DNA of 64,000 nt from an uncultured Pseudomonadota bacterium (GTDB taxonomy: Bacteria; Pseudomonadota; Alphaproteobacteria; RF32; CAG-239): positions 62,001-126,000 of the forward strand of contig CACWQS010000002.1 of assembly GCA_902763155.1 (NCBI GenBank). The letters run 5' to 3'. Positions 47,325-55,475 of the stretch are shown piece after piece. The stretch's first letter is position 1, and each line of letters opens with the position of its first letter. A program made the position numbers and the translations under genes. A model generated the notes under the pieces. It did not search any database. It saw only the letters and a list, made by a program, of their open reading frames with translations, and was not told where the DNA came from.

Positions 47325-48156
47325 TTTTAGGAATATCCTGTCCGGTTTTATGCGAAACAATCCAAAACGGGTGGCTGAGTTCCACGCCAATTTGTGATAA
47401 ATGCATCAAGTCTTTTTCTTTTTTGCCGATAGCGATAGGGTGGAGAGCTATGCCGATACCGTCGCACGTCATTCTAAGCAACATTGCCGAAGAATTGGTC
47501 GTTGCCACTACATGGTCGGCACCATCGATGATTTTCTTCCATTGCGGCCATACTTCTGCGAAATTTTCCCGATCACAAATGCGATGATTTTTTTGTAAAT
47601 CATCAATATTTCGAGGAAAACCATATTTGGAAAGGTATTCCATCGATGCAAATAAGCCGAATTTCAGTTCATATCGAGAGACAACTTCATTTTCATTTGC
47701 CTCAGGTTCATCATAAACTACCGCTATATCTACTGCAGAAAAACTCGGCCGTTCCAAAGAACATTCGACATCTGTTTTTATATCCGGATATTTAGCAACA
47801 AAACCGGATAAACAATTCGAAAGATAGCCGATTCCTAAACCATCACTGGTCCATAATCTTATCTTTCCGGAAACATTTATATCGGAAGCTGTAAAATTTT
47901 TAACTTTATAAATAACTTTATCGATATCACAAGCAACCTTAAAAACTTCTTTCCCGTTTTCCGTTAGTTTAACGCCGTTATAGTTTCTTTCCAATAATTG
48001 GCATTGGAGTTTATCTTCCAAACTTTTCAGGGTTTTTGAGAGGTTGGATTGTTTCATCGCATTATTTTCGGCGGTTCCGTTAATTGTTCCATTTTTGGCT
48101 GTTTCTAAAAAACTCAAAATTTCCCGAGCCCAGATGGTATTATCCTTAATCCCCAT
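47278..48156 (-). CDS. LysR-family transcriptional regulator
   Basis: A 292-residue LysR-type regulator of normal length. The HTH (ETAKNGTINGTAENNAMKQSNL, about residues 14-36) and linker EDKLQCQLLERNYNGVKLTENG are followed by two Rossmann-like effector halves (about 90-290) with GLGIGYLSNCLSGFVAKYPDIK and IGIALHPIAIG. Target and ligand are unknown. Its 5' end faces a 61-residue gene on the other strand; LysR genes often control a divergent neighbour, so that small gene is a candidate target. Confidence 0.88.
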   Translation of the reverse strand: MGIKDNTIWAREILSFLETAKNGTINGTAENNAMKQSNLSKTLKSLEDKLQCQLLERNYNGVKLTENGKEVFKVACDIDKVIYKVKNFTASDINVSGKIRLWTSDGLGIGYLSNCLSGFVAKYPDIKTDVECSLERPSFSAVDIAVVYDEPEANENEVVSRYELKFGLFASMEYLSKYGFPRNIDDLQKNHRICDRENFAEVWPQWKKIIDGADHVVATTNSSAMLLRMTCDGIGIALHPIAIGKKEKDLMHLSQIGVELSHPFWIVSHKTGQDIPKIKALIDHIKEVTLQL

Positions 48157-48259
48157 TTTAGATACCTATATGAAATTAGTTTCTTCTCAAATCAACAAAC
48201 ATGAAATACATAATACACGGAAAAATAAAATATTCAATCTAATTTATAAGGACTACTCA

Positions 48260-48445
48260 ATGAACGTTATAAAAATATCTGAAATCAAAAATATTGATTC
48301 AAAAGAATATTGCCGGATTATCACTCAAATATATCGCCAATTAAAAAGACTGGAAAAAACCATGAAACGATATTCTCTTAATGACAGCCTCCATTTTATA
48401 CAGCTTGCCACAAAATGCTTTAAGGACGAGATTATAAAAGATTGA
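48260..48445 (+). CDS. Small hypothetical protein, 61 residues
   Basis: A small gene with AAGGA eight bases before the ATG at 48260. A longer frame in the same phase runs upstream through the LysR gene and is not credible. The protein starts MNVIKISEIKNIDSKEYC and is helical and basic, with no membrane segment or known motif. It is divergent from the LysR gene (gap about 100 bases) and its stop is eight bases from that of the convergent XRE gene. It could be a regulatory target or an unknown small effector. Confidence 0.55.
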   Translation: MNVIKISEIKNIDSKEYCRIITQIYRQLKRLEKTMKRYSLNDSLHFIQLATKCFKDEIIKD

Positions 48446-48453
48446 TGAGCTTA

Positions 48454-48801
48454 TCAATGATTAAAATGCTTAAGAAGCAGAGAAAGTTGCTCATCAATAT
48501 AATCAAGAACATTATCATCGATTTGCTTGATTTTTTCAATAATTACATTTTCTTTTTCCAAACGAGATAAACTTTTTTGATTGTTAATCTTATGATCAAG
48601 CAATTCATCTATTCTAACATCAAATTTTTGAGCTATGCGATAAATCATAAACAAATCGGGAACCACTGTTCCTCTTTCTAAATTCGAAATTGTTCGCCAA
48701 CTGACATCACAAATCGCGGCCAATTCTTCCTGCGTCATGTTAGCTGCCTCTCTCATAGCTCGAACTTTTAAGCCCAGATATTTTCTTACATCATCTTTCA
48801 T
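48454..48801 (-). CDS. XRE-family helix-turn-helix regulator
   Basis: A 115-residue DNA-binding protein. The start MKDDVRKYLGLK at 48801 is preferred; the longer upstream frame is not supported. The HTH is LKVRAMREAANMTQEELAAICDVSWRTISNLERG (about residues 11-44), the normal xenobiotic-response pattern, followed by a helical tail (about 65-115) that may dimerise. It is divergent from a 57-residue gene whose start is about 97 bases away. Confidence 0.85.
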   Translation of the reverse strand: MKDDVRKYLGLKVRAMREAANMTQEELAAICDVSWRTISNLERGTVVPDLFMIYRIAQKFDVRIDELLDHKINNQKSLSRLEKENVIIEKIKQIDDNVLDYIDEQLSLLLKHFNH

Positions 48802-48897
48802 ATTATACTTATACCTTGAAATACATTGTTTATCCACGAACGGTATTTCATAAAATAAATAAAAAATAACAACAAAATTCATATTAAGGATAGAACT

Positions 48898-49071
48898 ATG
48901 AAACAAACAAAAAATATCAAGAAGCATAAAACAAAAGAACTGGCACAAAGAATCTCAAACTTTTCCCCGATAATTATAGGAAAATTTTTATATAATTTTT
49001 ACCGATTAACTCCAAATCAAAAACTTTATTTACTCAAAACAATGGAAAATATCAGAAAATATAATTTATAA
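48898..49071 (+). CDS. Small hypothetical protein, 57 residues
   Basis: A short frame, ATG 48898 to TAA 49069-49071, with AAGGA nine bases before the start. The product starts MKQTKNIKKHKTKELAQR and is very basic and helical. No known motif. It lies divergent from the XRE gene, which mirrors the LysR/61-residue pair next door, and its start also has the AAGGA site. The call is moderate because of length. Confidence 0.5.
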   Translation: MKQTKNIKKHKTKELAQRISNFSPIIIGKFLYNFYRLTPNQKLYLLKTMENIRKYNL

Positions 49072-49208
49072 GAATTCAAATCATATTGATAAGAATTATA
49101 AAAAGCCGTCCTCGCTCATCGATACGGGATGTTAATTGCGCCAAAATTAAACATGCAACCTTCACCGAAAACAGAAAATCCGATTGCATCAAGAAATTTT
49201 TAAATTAA

Positions 49209-49322
49209 TTTTCTGCAATAAATCCTGATAATAAATTGCCGTTACAAGGCGCTATTACGAAAAATTCGATTACAAACCACGTGCACACGAAATTTTGCTT
49301 GGTGCACGCTATGAATTTTAAT
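49209..49322 (+). pseudogene. Remnant of an outer-membrane beta-barrel protein
   Basis: A 37-codon frame without a start codon, preceded by stops. It ends HEILLGARYEF followed by TAA. A terminal Phe after a 'LLGARYEF' strand is the classic BAM-recognised end of outer-membrane barrels. The preceding residues (LPLQGAITKKFDYKPR) fit the last barrel strand. The rest of the gene is gone. A CGTGCAC/GTGCACG inverted repeat lies inside (49281-49287/49303-49309). The other bases between 49072 and 49341 show nothing I can name. Confidence 0.55.
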
Positions 49323-49341
49323 TGATTTTTACATTAACACA

Positions 49342-49374
49342 GAAACGGCAGATATTCCATCTGCCGTTTTCTTG
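49342..49374. terminator. Bidirectional terminator-like hairpin
   Basis: Arms AACGGCAGAT and ATCTGCCGTT around ATTCC, with T's on both sides. It sits just past the stop of the minus-strand 262-residue gene and is followed by TTGTTGGTAAT, the shorter form of the cassette motif. Confidence 0.75.
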
Positions 49375-49396
49375 TTGGTAATGTTTTACATAAGAG

Positions 49397-50185
49397 CTAT
49401 GAATTAAACTGTCTGACTGAGCCATTTAATTGTTGACAATTGCGGATGCTCTTATTTGATGGTTTTCCATATATTTTTCTCAAATTTTCAGACAAATCAT
49501 AAACCTTATCACCAATCGTAATTCCTCTGACTGGTTTGGAATCGCAAAATTTATCAATATCCGTAATTTTTAGCTCCTCATCAATAATTCCTTGTTTTTT
49601 CAAAGCTAAAAACTCCAGTCCCTCTTGCACGCCAGGTTTATTTTGATATTTTCGAGCAATTTCTTCCGGATATTTTCCTGAAACGATTCCATTTATCATA
49701 TTTATTTTGCTCAAAAACTTATTAATATCACGATAATCCTCACAAACATTTATCAATGCCAATGAAACATTTTTTAAGAATCCCAGTGCAAATCTGACTG
49801 TTTCGCTCTTTTGTCTTGCCTTGATACGCGTATTTATTTGGCGCATTTGCTGTTCAGTTGGTTCGCAATTAAAATCATATTCTTTTTTAAGATTAAATTT
49901 ACGCATAGTCATTTTAGCCATGAAGTATATCACGTCATCAGATAAATATCTTCCTTCATTATGCTTACTATGTGCTAAATCGGCGTAGTATTCAAGTGCA
50001 TCATTAAATTCCGGATACATTCCGGAAATATAATCTCCCAAATAAGAAGATTCATCAAAAGTAGTAAAAGGCGACAATTCATGTTTAGAAAAAGTATCAA
50101 GCGCTGAGTTAAACTCGTCGCTGTCACCTTTACTACAGCTATATCGTGTATTTGCGTATATATAAAGAGCGTATTCGGTTTTCAT
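49397..50185 (-). CDS. Hypothetical protein, 262 residues
   Basis: I do not recognise this protein. It has no signal peptide or membrane segment. The N-terminus reads MKTEYALYIYANTRYSCSK and the body looks helical, with a basic region near residues 120-135 (QINTRIKARQKSET). It is transcribed alone, between two terminator/CACCAAYA modules, like the genes around it. It may be a cassette-type accessory gene. Confidence 0.65.
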   Translation of the reverse strand: MKTEYALYIYANTRYSCSKGDSDEFNSALDTFSKHELSPFTTFDESSYLGDYISGMYPEFNDALEYYADLAHSKHNEGRYLSDDVIYFMAKMTMRKFNLKKEYDFNCEPTEQQMRQINTRIKARQKSETVRFALGFLKNVSLALINVCEDYRDINKFLSKINMINGIVSGKYPEEIARKYQNKPGVQEGLEFLALKKQGIIDEELKITDIDKFCDSKPVRGITIGDKVYDLSENLRKIYGKPSNKSIRNCQQLNGSVRQFNS

Positions 50186-50262
50186 CTCATTAGTCCTACA
50201 TCATACATACTACGTCATATTGATATTTTTGTCAATATATTATAAATAACAAGATACTATTT

Positions 50263-50311
50263 TTTAAAAAGAAAAAACAGCCATTTTGCAGGCTGTTTTT
50301 TGTATTGGTGA
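50263..50311 (-). repeat. Cassette boundary module C (terminator plus TATTGGTGA)
   Basis: A hairpin (ACAGCC...GGCTGT) with a T run on the minus strand, joined to TCACCAATAC. It resembles modules at 51361-51408 and 53544-53590 and follows the end of the GT2 gene. Confidence 0.6.
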
Positions 50312-50420
50312 AGGAAACTATCAGACGATGTAGTTCTCTATATCAGATCAAATTTGAATGGCAGGCGCAATAAAAGTAATGTATATATAAAGTTTTCGGT
50401 AAATTTACTTTATTCTGCGT

Positions 50421-51224
50421 TTACTTGCAGTTAAACTGATCTTTAATGTAAGACATATCAATATTGCATTTTCTTTTATATTTTTTTATGGCATTTTTAG
50501 CATAAGCCGCATAGCAAGAAATTTTTTCTATCGGCGAAAGACAAGGTTCGCTCATAAATCTCTTGAAGGCTGACCATGCCATTTTATGTTTATGGCGGCT
50601 AAGTTGATTTTGATGAATTCGGTATAGCAACAAAATTTTATTTAATCCATAAAATTTTTCACCACGACGCAAATAATGCATCCATAACCGTGCGTCTTCA
50701 CAAAGTTTTCTGTCATTCGGAAAATGAACATCTTTAATTTTTTCACGATCAATCATTACGGTTGACATACCTATTTGTGAAGTTTTCATATAGCGTTTTA
50801 TATCTATGCATTCATCAACATTAACTTGTCCGTTGCGACGAATATGACCATCTTCGGTTAAGCAGGCAAATGCAGTGTGTGACAATCCGGCATTATGTTT
50901 TTTCATAAAGAAAATTTGGCTGGATAACTTATTTTTTGCCCATAAATCGTCAGCATCAATAAAAGCTAAATATCTTCCTTTAGCATATTTTATTGCGGCA
51001 TTACGTGCCGGTCCGACACCTTTGTTAATTGGAGAAGAATAGACATTAATGCGAGAATCTTTTTGAGCATACTCAAACACTTTATCTAATGATTTATCTG
51101 TTGAACCATCATCCATAACAATCAATTCCCAGTTTTTATAATCCTGATTAAGCACAGATTCTATGGTTTGACAAACGTAGCTTTCACAGTTGTATACAGG
51201 TAAAATTATAGATACTTTGTCCAT
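50421..51224 (-). CDS. Family 2 glycosyltransferase
   Basis: A 267-residue GT2 enzyme with the GT-A fold. The start VSIILPVYNCESYVCQTIESVLNQ is canonical, followed by the nucleotide-binding MDDGSTD and the DADD metal motif (FIDADDLW). It lacks membrane helices, so it is probably peripheral. Sugar donor and acceptor are unknown; such enzymes act in surface glycan synthesis. It stands alone between two repeat modules. The sequence around it is more AT-rich than the housekeeping part. Confidence 0.88.
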   Translation of the reverse strand: MDKVSIILPVYNCESYVCQTIESVLNQDYKNWELIVMDDGSTDKSLDKVFEYAQKDSRINVYSSPINKGVGPARNAAIKYAKGRYLAFIDADDLWAKNKLSSQIFFMKKHNAGLSHTAFACLTEDGHIRRNGQVNVDECIDIKRYMKTSQIGMSTVMIDREKIKDVHFPNDRKLCEDARLWMHYLRRGEKFYGLNKILLLYRIHQNQLSRHKHKMAWSAFKRFMSEPCLSPIEKISCYAAYAKNAIKKYKRKCNIDMSYIKDQFNCK

Positions 51225-51360
51225 GTCTTTACACTCTTAGTTCTAGATATATGATAGTTTAGCAATTTTTAAAATTTTGTCAATAAGGAATATATAAGAA
51301 ATAGCGATATTTGCTAATATCATATGTGCGCAAACCATCGGCTAATGCCGGTGGTTCTTT

Positions 51361-51428
51361 TAAAAAGAAAAAGCAGGCTTTTAACAGCCTGCCGTTTGTA
51401 TTGGTGATGCTAACCTCGCAGATTACGA
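51361..51428 (-). repeat. Cassette boundary module B
   Basis: The hairpin GCAGGCT...CAGCCTGC with a T run on the minus strand, then the 28-base motif TTGGTGATGCTAACCTCGCA at 51401-51420 and onward to 51428. The same 28 bases with one change occur at 53762-53789. On the minus strand it reads like a tRNA 3' end (…ATCACCA). The NUDIX gene's stop is inside it. Confidence 0.7.
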
Positions 51429-52364
51429 GCTGAAATTGTCAAGATAATATTTAATTGCTATCAAAAATCCATCAAAAAATTGCTCGGGATTTTTTGTAAT
51501 TTCATGTTTTAAATCATGCAAAGAAACTTCTCTTACTTCTGCAACTTCGCTTTTATCCGGTATTGTTTTATCGTTAGAATGTGCTATAAAAACATGATGA
51601 AAAGCTATTTTTATGCCTTCTCTGATTATAGGGAAAGATGCAACTTCTCTATCAAATTCAGCGTTTATGCCGAGTTCTTCTTTTAATTCACGTTGAGCAG
51701 CAGTTATATAATCTTCTCCGGCATCAACATGTCCGGCTGCCGAATATGTCCATAATCCGCCCCATTTTTTATGTGAAGCAATTTTTTGCAAAATAAGATT
51801 ACCTTTTGAATTAAATAGCAAAACAGCCGCAATCATCGGATACCTATTTGCTTTCATCGGTGTTCCGCGTAAATGCGTTGATATTGTTTCATCATTTTCA
51901 TTTGCAACGGCAATCATCGGTAATCCCGCAGCTATCAATGCGTAAGGTGTTGCATTTTCTGTTGTTAATTTTTTAACATCCACCCAAACAGCACCGTTTG
52001 AATCAAAACCATCACCGCCTTTTTGCGGTATTCCTTTAATTTCAACATCATATAAAATTGCATTGTGTTGCAATACGCCTTTTTCTCCGCTGTCCGCAGT
52101 AAAATCCGAAAAAATTATCGATTTACAGCGTTCATTTTCTGCCTTCACAACTTCACAACCGGTTTCTTCCATAATTTCACGTTTCAAAGTATCTGCATAA
52201 CTTTCATCTTTTTCCTGACTTCCGCCTGGTAGATCATACATTCCGGTATAAGGACCGCGCGCTTTCTTAATTAGCAAAATTTTTCCGTTTTTAATTATGC
52301 TTCCGTAAACTCCGAAATGTGTTTTGGTTATTTTGGAATTGCGAATCAAAATTGCAGACAGCAT
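51423..52364 (-). CDS. Protein with two tandem NUDIX domains
   Basis: A 313-residue fusion of two NUDIX hydrolase domains. The first Nudix box lies at about residues 47-69 (GGSQEKDESYADTLKREIME, EETG) and the second at about 216-238 (GHVDAGEDYITAAQRELKEE, LGI). Both keep the REx2EE core that binds metal. Such enzymes cleave nucleoside diphosphates linked to other groups. Two full domains in one chain is uncommon in bacteria. The second half resembles isopentenyl-diphosphate isomerase-like NUDIX proteins (YPMIAAVLLFNSKG). It is 11 bases downstream of the kinase-GNAT gene, so they are cotranscribed. Confidence 0.85.
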   Translation of the reverse strand: MLSAILIRNSKITKTHFGVYGSIIKNGKILLIKKARGPYTGMYDLPGGSQEKDESYADTLKREIMEETGCEVVKAENERCKSIIFSDFTADSGEKGVLQHNAILYDVEIKGIPQKGGDGFDSNGAVWVDVKKLTTENATPYALIAAGLPMIAVANENDETISTHLRGTPMKANRYPMIAAVLLFNSKGNLILQKIASHKKWGGLWTYSAAGHVDAGEDYITAAQRELKEELGINAEFDREVASFPIIREGIKIAFHHVFIAHSNDKTIPDKSEVAEVREVSLHDLKHEITKNPEQFFDGFLIAIKYYLDNFSS

Positions 52365-52375
52365 TATTTTCTACC

Positions 52376-53347
52376 TCATAAATTTTTCTCTAGTTTTATA
52401 ATTGGAATTTCAAATTTCCACATTTTTTCATCATTTGTCGGCACAAAACCAATCTTTTTATAGAAAGGAAGAGACGGACCGAATTTCATTGTCCACACAA
52501 CGCATTTTAAGAATCCTTGTGCTTTTTTACTTTTGCATAAGTCATTTACCAATAAAGAACCCGCACCATGTTTTTGATATTGAGGATGCACGTATAGTGC
52601 GTTAATCTCAAAAACATCATCTGTAAGATATGATACATAAGCAAAAGCAATTGATTTATTTTCATATGTCACCAACCAACATTCTGTTTCTTTCAAATAC
52701 TTTTTTGTGCGTTCAATAATTTCACCATTAAATGGCATATTATCAATGTATTCATCAGGAAGATAGTTTTTATATGATTTTTGGTATGTTTCAATGTGTA
52801 TTTTCTTAATATCATAGGCATCATCAGGGGTTGCCCTGCAAATATTAAGACATAAAAAATTTAAAATTTTTTGCAAAGTTTCTTGAGGTGTTTGTAAGCT
52901 GTTATTTATAATTAAATCCGCAAATTTTGAACAATGATAACCTTCTTGATACATTTGCCTTATCCTTGCTTTTTCGCCTTCTGTTAACTTACGAGTTCCG
53001 CGATTTTGCAAACAAATATCAATATTAGGTGCTAATGTAATATTAATAAATTTTGTATTTTCATCTTCCCATAACTTCCATTGATGATATGTTTTATCTG
53101 TCATCGGATACGCAAAGATTATATTTTCATAGCATTGTAAATTTTTCTCTTGAACTATAATTGCATCAAGCCTTTTTAATCTTTCTGCCCAACCTTGTTC
53201 ACGAGTTAATTTCAACTTCACTTGCTCATCATCTGAAAGCAGATCATCTACCTCTATAAAAAGGCTTTGAGGTAGTTTTTCTTGCAACAATTTAGATATT
53301 GTCGTTTTACCGGAATTTATCGGACCATTGATATTTATGATTTTCAT
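52376..53347 (-). CDS. P-loop kinase fused to GNAT acetyltransferase
   Basis: A 323-residue fusion. The N-terminal half (about 1-165) has a Walker A GPINSGKTTISK and a kinase-like ADLIINNS end, as in small-molecule kinases of the CPT/shikimate kinase type. The C-terminal half (about 168-320) is a GNAT domain: ALYVHPQYQKHGAGSLLVNDL gives the acetyl-CoA loop and FYKKIGF the end motif. The pairing of phosphate and acetyl transfer suggests modification of a small molecule, perhaps an antibiotic; that is inference. The downstream NUDIX gene is in the same operon. Confidence 0.85.
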   Translation of the reverse strand: MKIININGPINSGKTTISKLLQEKLPQSLFIEVDDLLSDDEQVKLKLTREQGWAERLKRLDAIIVQEKNLQCYENIIFAYPMTDKTYHQWKLWEDENTKFINITLAPNIDICLQNRGTRKLTEGEKARIRQMYQEGYHCSKFADLIINNSLQTPQETLQKILNFLCLNICRATPDDAYDIKKIHIETYQKSYKNYLPDEYIDNMPFNGEIIERTKKYLKETECWLVTYENKSIAFAYVSYLTDDVFEINALYVHPQYQKHGAGSLLVNDLCKSKKAQGFLKCVVWTMKFGPSLPFYKKIGFVPTNDEKMWKFEIPIIKLEKNL

Positions 53348-53543
53348 TTTATACCTCTGAAAAGATTACACACTAAAATCAACAAAAAATCAATATCAGA
53401 TAAATTAATAACTCACAATTTTAGCCAATTATAATCAGCTAATCATTTGATTTTACCACATACTTACCGCAAAAGTTCGTAAAATTTCCCTTTAGTGCCA
53501 TTTTCAAAAAACAAAGATTCGAACTCGTATAAATGCTTGATTT

Positions 53544-53789
53544 AAAAAGAAAAAGCAGGCTTTTTACTGCCTGCCGTTTGTATTGGTGATCTTTGGCGGG
53601 ATTGACATTCGCTTCGCTCTTGTCCTGCGTCGTCGCTCGGTTTTTCAAACCTCACCGGCATACTCCCGTCTGCCTCTCCTCCTTGTCGAACCCAATTCCT
53701 ATGTGTTCGAACTCTTAAGAGTCACCAACAAAAAAGCCTCCCACAAGGGGAGGTTATTTTGTTGGTGATGCTAACCTCGCAGGTTACGA
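53544..53789 (-). repeat. Cassette boundary A and repeat element E2
   Basis: 53544-53590 matches module B (hairpin plus TATTGGTGAT). 53581-53730 is unit E2, minus strand, about 150 bases, related to E1 at 35.5 kb: both start GTTGGT, hold GTTYGACAAGGA then CAGACGGxAGTATG, and end CACCAATA. E2 ends are imperfect inverted repeats. A terminator (GCCTCCC/GGGAGG, 53734-53755) and a second 28-base copy of the tRNA-end-like motif (53762-53789) follow. The flanking 53348-53543 and 53790-53955 show no gene. Confidence 0.7.
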
Positions 53790-53955
53790 ACCAAACTATA
53801 ATTATTTTATGCCTTAGACGTATGTGTGACATTAGATGAATTTTTAATTAAAAAAATCATTGCATAATTATTTGAAATACCATATTTTTATTTCTAGCAA
53901 GAAAATCAGCTTTGAGAAGTAAATATTATATTATAAATAGCGGAGCGTGACATAC

Positions 53956-55446
53956 ATGAATAAGACAGAACTTGAAACCTTTATTAAAAATCAACGAGCT
54001 GTTTCTTCTAAACAAATTGTAAAACATTTTACTGACTTAGGAGAAAGAGCAGATACAGTAAGAAAAGCAATATCAAGACTCCATTCTCCTTATATGCGAT
54101 TAAAATATATTCGCTTAGCAAACAACGCCCAAATCCTGTATCATAAAGATAACTGGCTCACTACAGATTTTTATGAAACTGTTGTTGAAATTTTAAAAGA
54201 GGAGAATTCTATTTATGGTGCAGTATTGGAAGCAATAAAGGCCCGAGGAGGTTATGTCTTCGAAAAATATTTTCCCATATTATCGGGAACTGGAGAACAA
54301 AAAAATCACATTTGGCCTTCTCAAATAAAAGATAATTTAGTTATTTCAAAATTACTCATTGAAGATAATATAGAAAATTTTGGAAAGATATTATATTTAC
54401 CTGAACGTCAGACAGATAATATTGCTACACTTGTACGTGCAGATTGTGTACAAGAGCAGGTAATGCTACAAATTATGGAGAATTGGCTAAAAAAATTAAA
54501 CTTTATTACCTATAACCAAATATGCCATAAAAACCTGGATAATGATTTACCTAAATTTGCAACTACTTATTGGGACTTAACTTCACCATCTTATTTATTA
54601 CCATTAATGAAAAATAATAAACAAGGATCTGTCATTTGCGATTTGTTTTTAAAAGAAATTTCTGATGTTTCTCAAGTACAATATATTCTCAAAAAACTAG
54701 AATTACTATCTGTGCAAAAAAATATATCTAGGTACTTACCTATAATTATTTCACCAAATTTTTCTCAAGATGTATTTAAAGTATTGAAAGGACATGGAAT
54801 AATACCAGCTACCTTTAGTAATTTATTTGGAAAAGAAACTGCTGACTTATTTAGAGAACTATATATTTCACTACAAAATTTAACAGCAGCTATAATAAAG
54901 GATCCAAAGAAACAATATACTATTTTTGAAAAAATTGCTCGCTTTGAAAGTATCGCCAATCAAATAAGAGGACCTTTATTTGAAATGATTTGTGTGCATT
55001 TAGTTCACAGCATGAAAAACGGACTTATTGAAAATGGAAAAAACATATTTTGCAATCAGTTGAAAAAATCCCTTGAAATAGATATTATTAATGAAAGTCC
55101 AAGGGAAATATTTATTGTTGAATGTAAAGGATATTTGCCACATAATTTAGTAAGCTATGAAGAAGTAAGAAAATGGCTAGATAATATCACACATATCAGA
55201 AGAAGTCTTATTTCCGCAAATGAAGAAAGAAACAATAAAAAATTCATTTTTAATTTTTGGACATCAAGCGATTTTGATAAAGATGCTATAGAGTTATTCA
55301 GTGAAAGACATAGTAATTTATTGGAGATTCATTGGAAAAATGGAGATGAATTTATGCAAAAGTTGAAAGAATACAAATTAACCGGAGCTCAGAAGATGCT
55401 AAATGACTATTTTATTAAAAATTTTTTAGATAAACAATTATCTTAG
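53956..55446 (+). CDS. wHTH / PD-(D/E)XK-like nuclease, probable defence protein
   Basis: A 496-residue protein, start ATG 53956 (GGAG upstream) rather than GTG 53947. The first 70 residues (KQIVKHFTDLGERADTVRKAISRL) look like a winged helix. Near the end, EIDIINESPREIFIVECKGY has the Asp376, Glu389-x-Lys391 spacing of PD-(D/E)XK nucleases. The middle is helical and unknown. The gene converges on TcmP and DUF5131 genes. No known homologue is named with confidence. A restriction or abortive-infection role is inferred from nuclease motif and context. Confidence 0.7.
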   Translation: MNKTELETFIKNQRAVSSKQIVKHFTDLGERADTVRKAISRLHSPYMRLKYIRLANNAQILYHKDNWLTTDFYETVVEILKEENSIYGAVLEAIKARGGYVFEKYFPILSGTGEQKNHIWPSQIKDNLVISKLLIEDNIENFGKILYLPERQTDNIATLVRADCVQEQVMLQIMENWLKKLNFITYNQICHKNLDNDLPKFATTYWDLTSPSYLLPLMKNNKQGSVICDLFLKEISDVSQVQYILKKLELLSVQKNISRYLPIIISPNFSQDVFKVLKGHGIIPATFSNLFGKETADLFRELYISLQNLTAAIIKDPKKQYTIFEKIARFESIANQIRGPLFEMICVHLVHSMKNGLIENGKNIFCNQLKKSLEIDIINESPREIFIVECKGYLPHNLVSYEEVRKWLDNITHIRRSLISANEERNNKKFIFNFWTSSDFDKDAIELFSERHSNLLEIHWKNGDEFMQKLKEYKLTGAQKMLNDYFIKNFLDKQLS

Positions 55447-55475
55447 GATTGTATATACAAGAAGAACAATAAATC

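Noticed and set aside
48044-48259. Upstream extension of the 61-residue gene
   Set aside because: It would run antisense through the LysR gene; the internal ATG at 48260 has the ribosome site.
49281-49309. CGTGCAC/GTGCACG inverted repeat as an operator
   Set aside because: It lies inside a decayed coding fragment, with no promoter at a fitting place.
53439-53648. Minus-strand frame of 69 codons in the E2 region
   Set aside because: It crosses a terminator hairpin and a repeat unit; no support as a gene.
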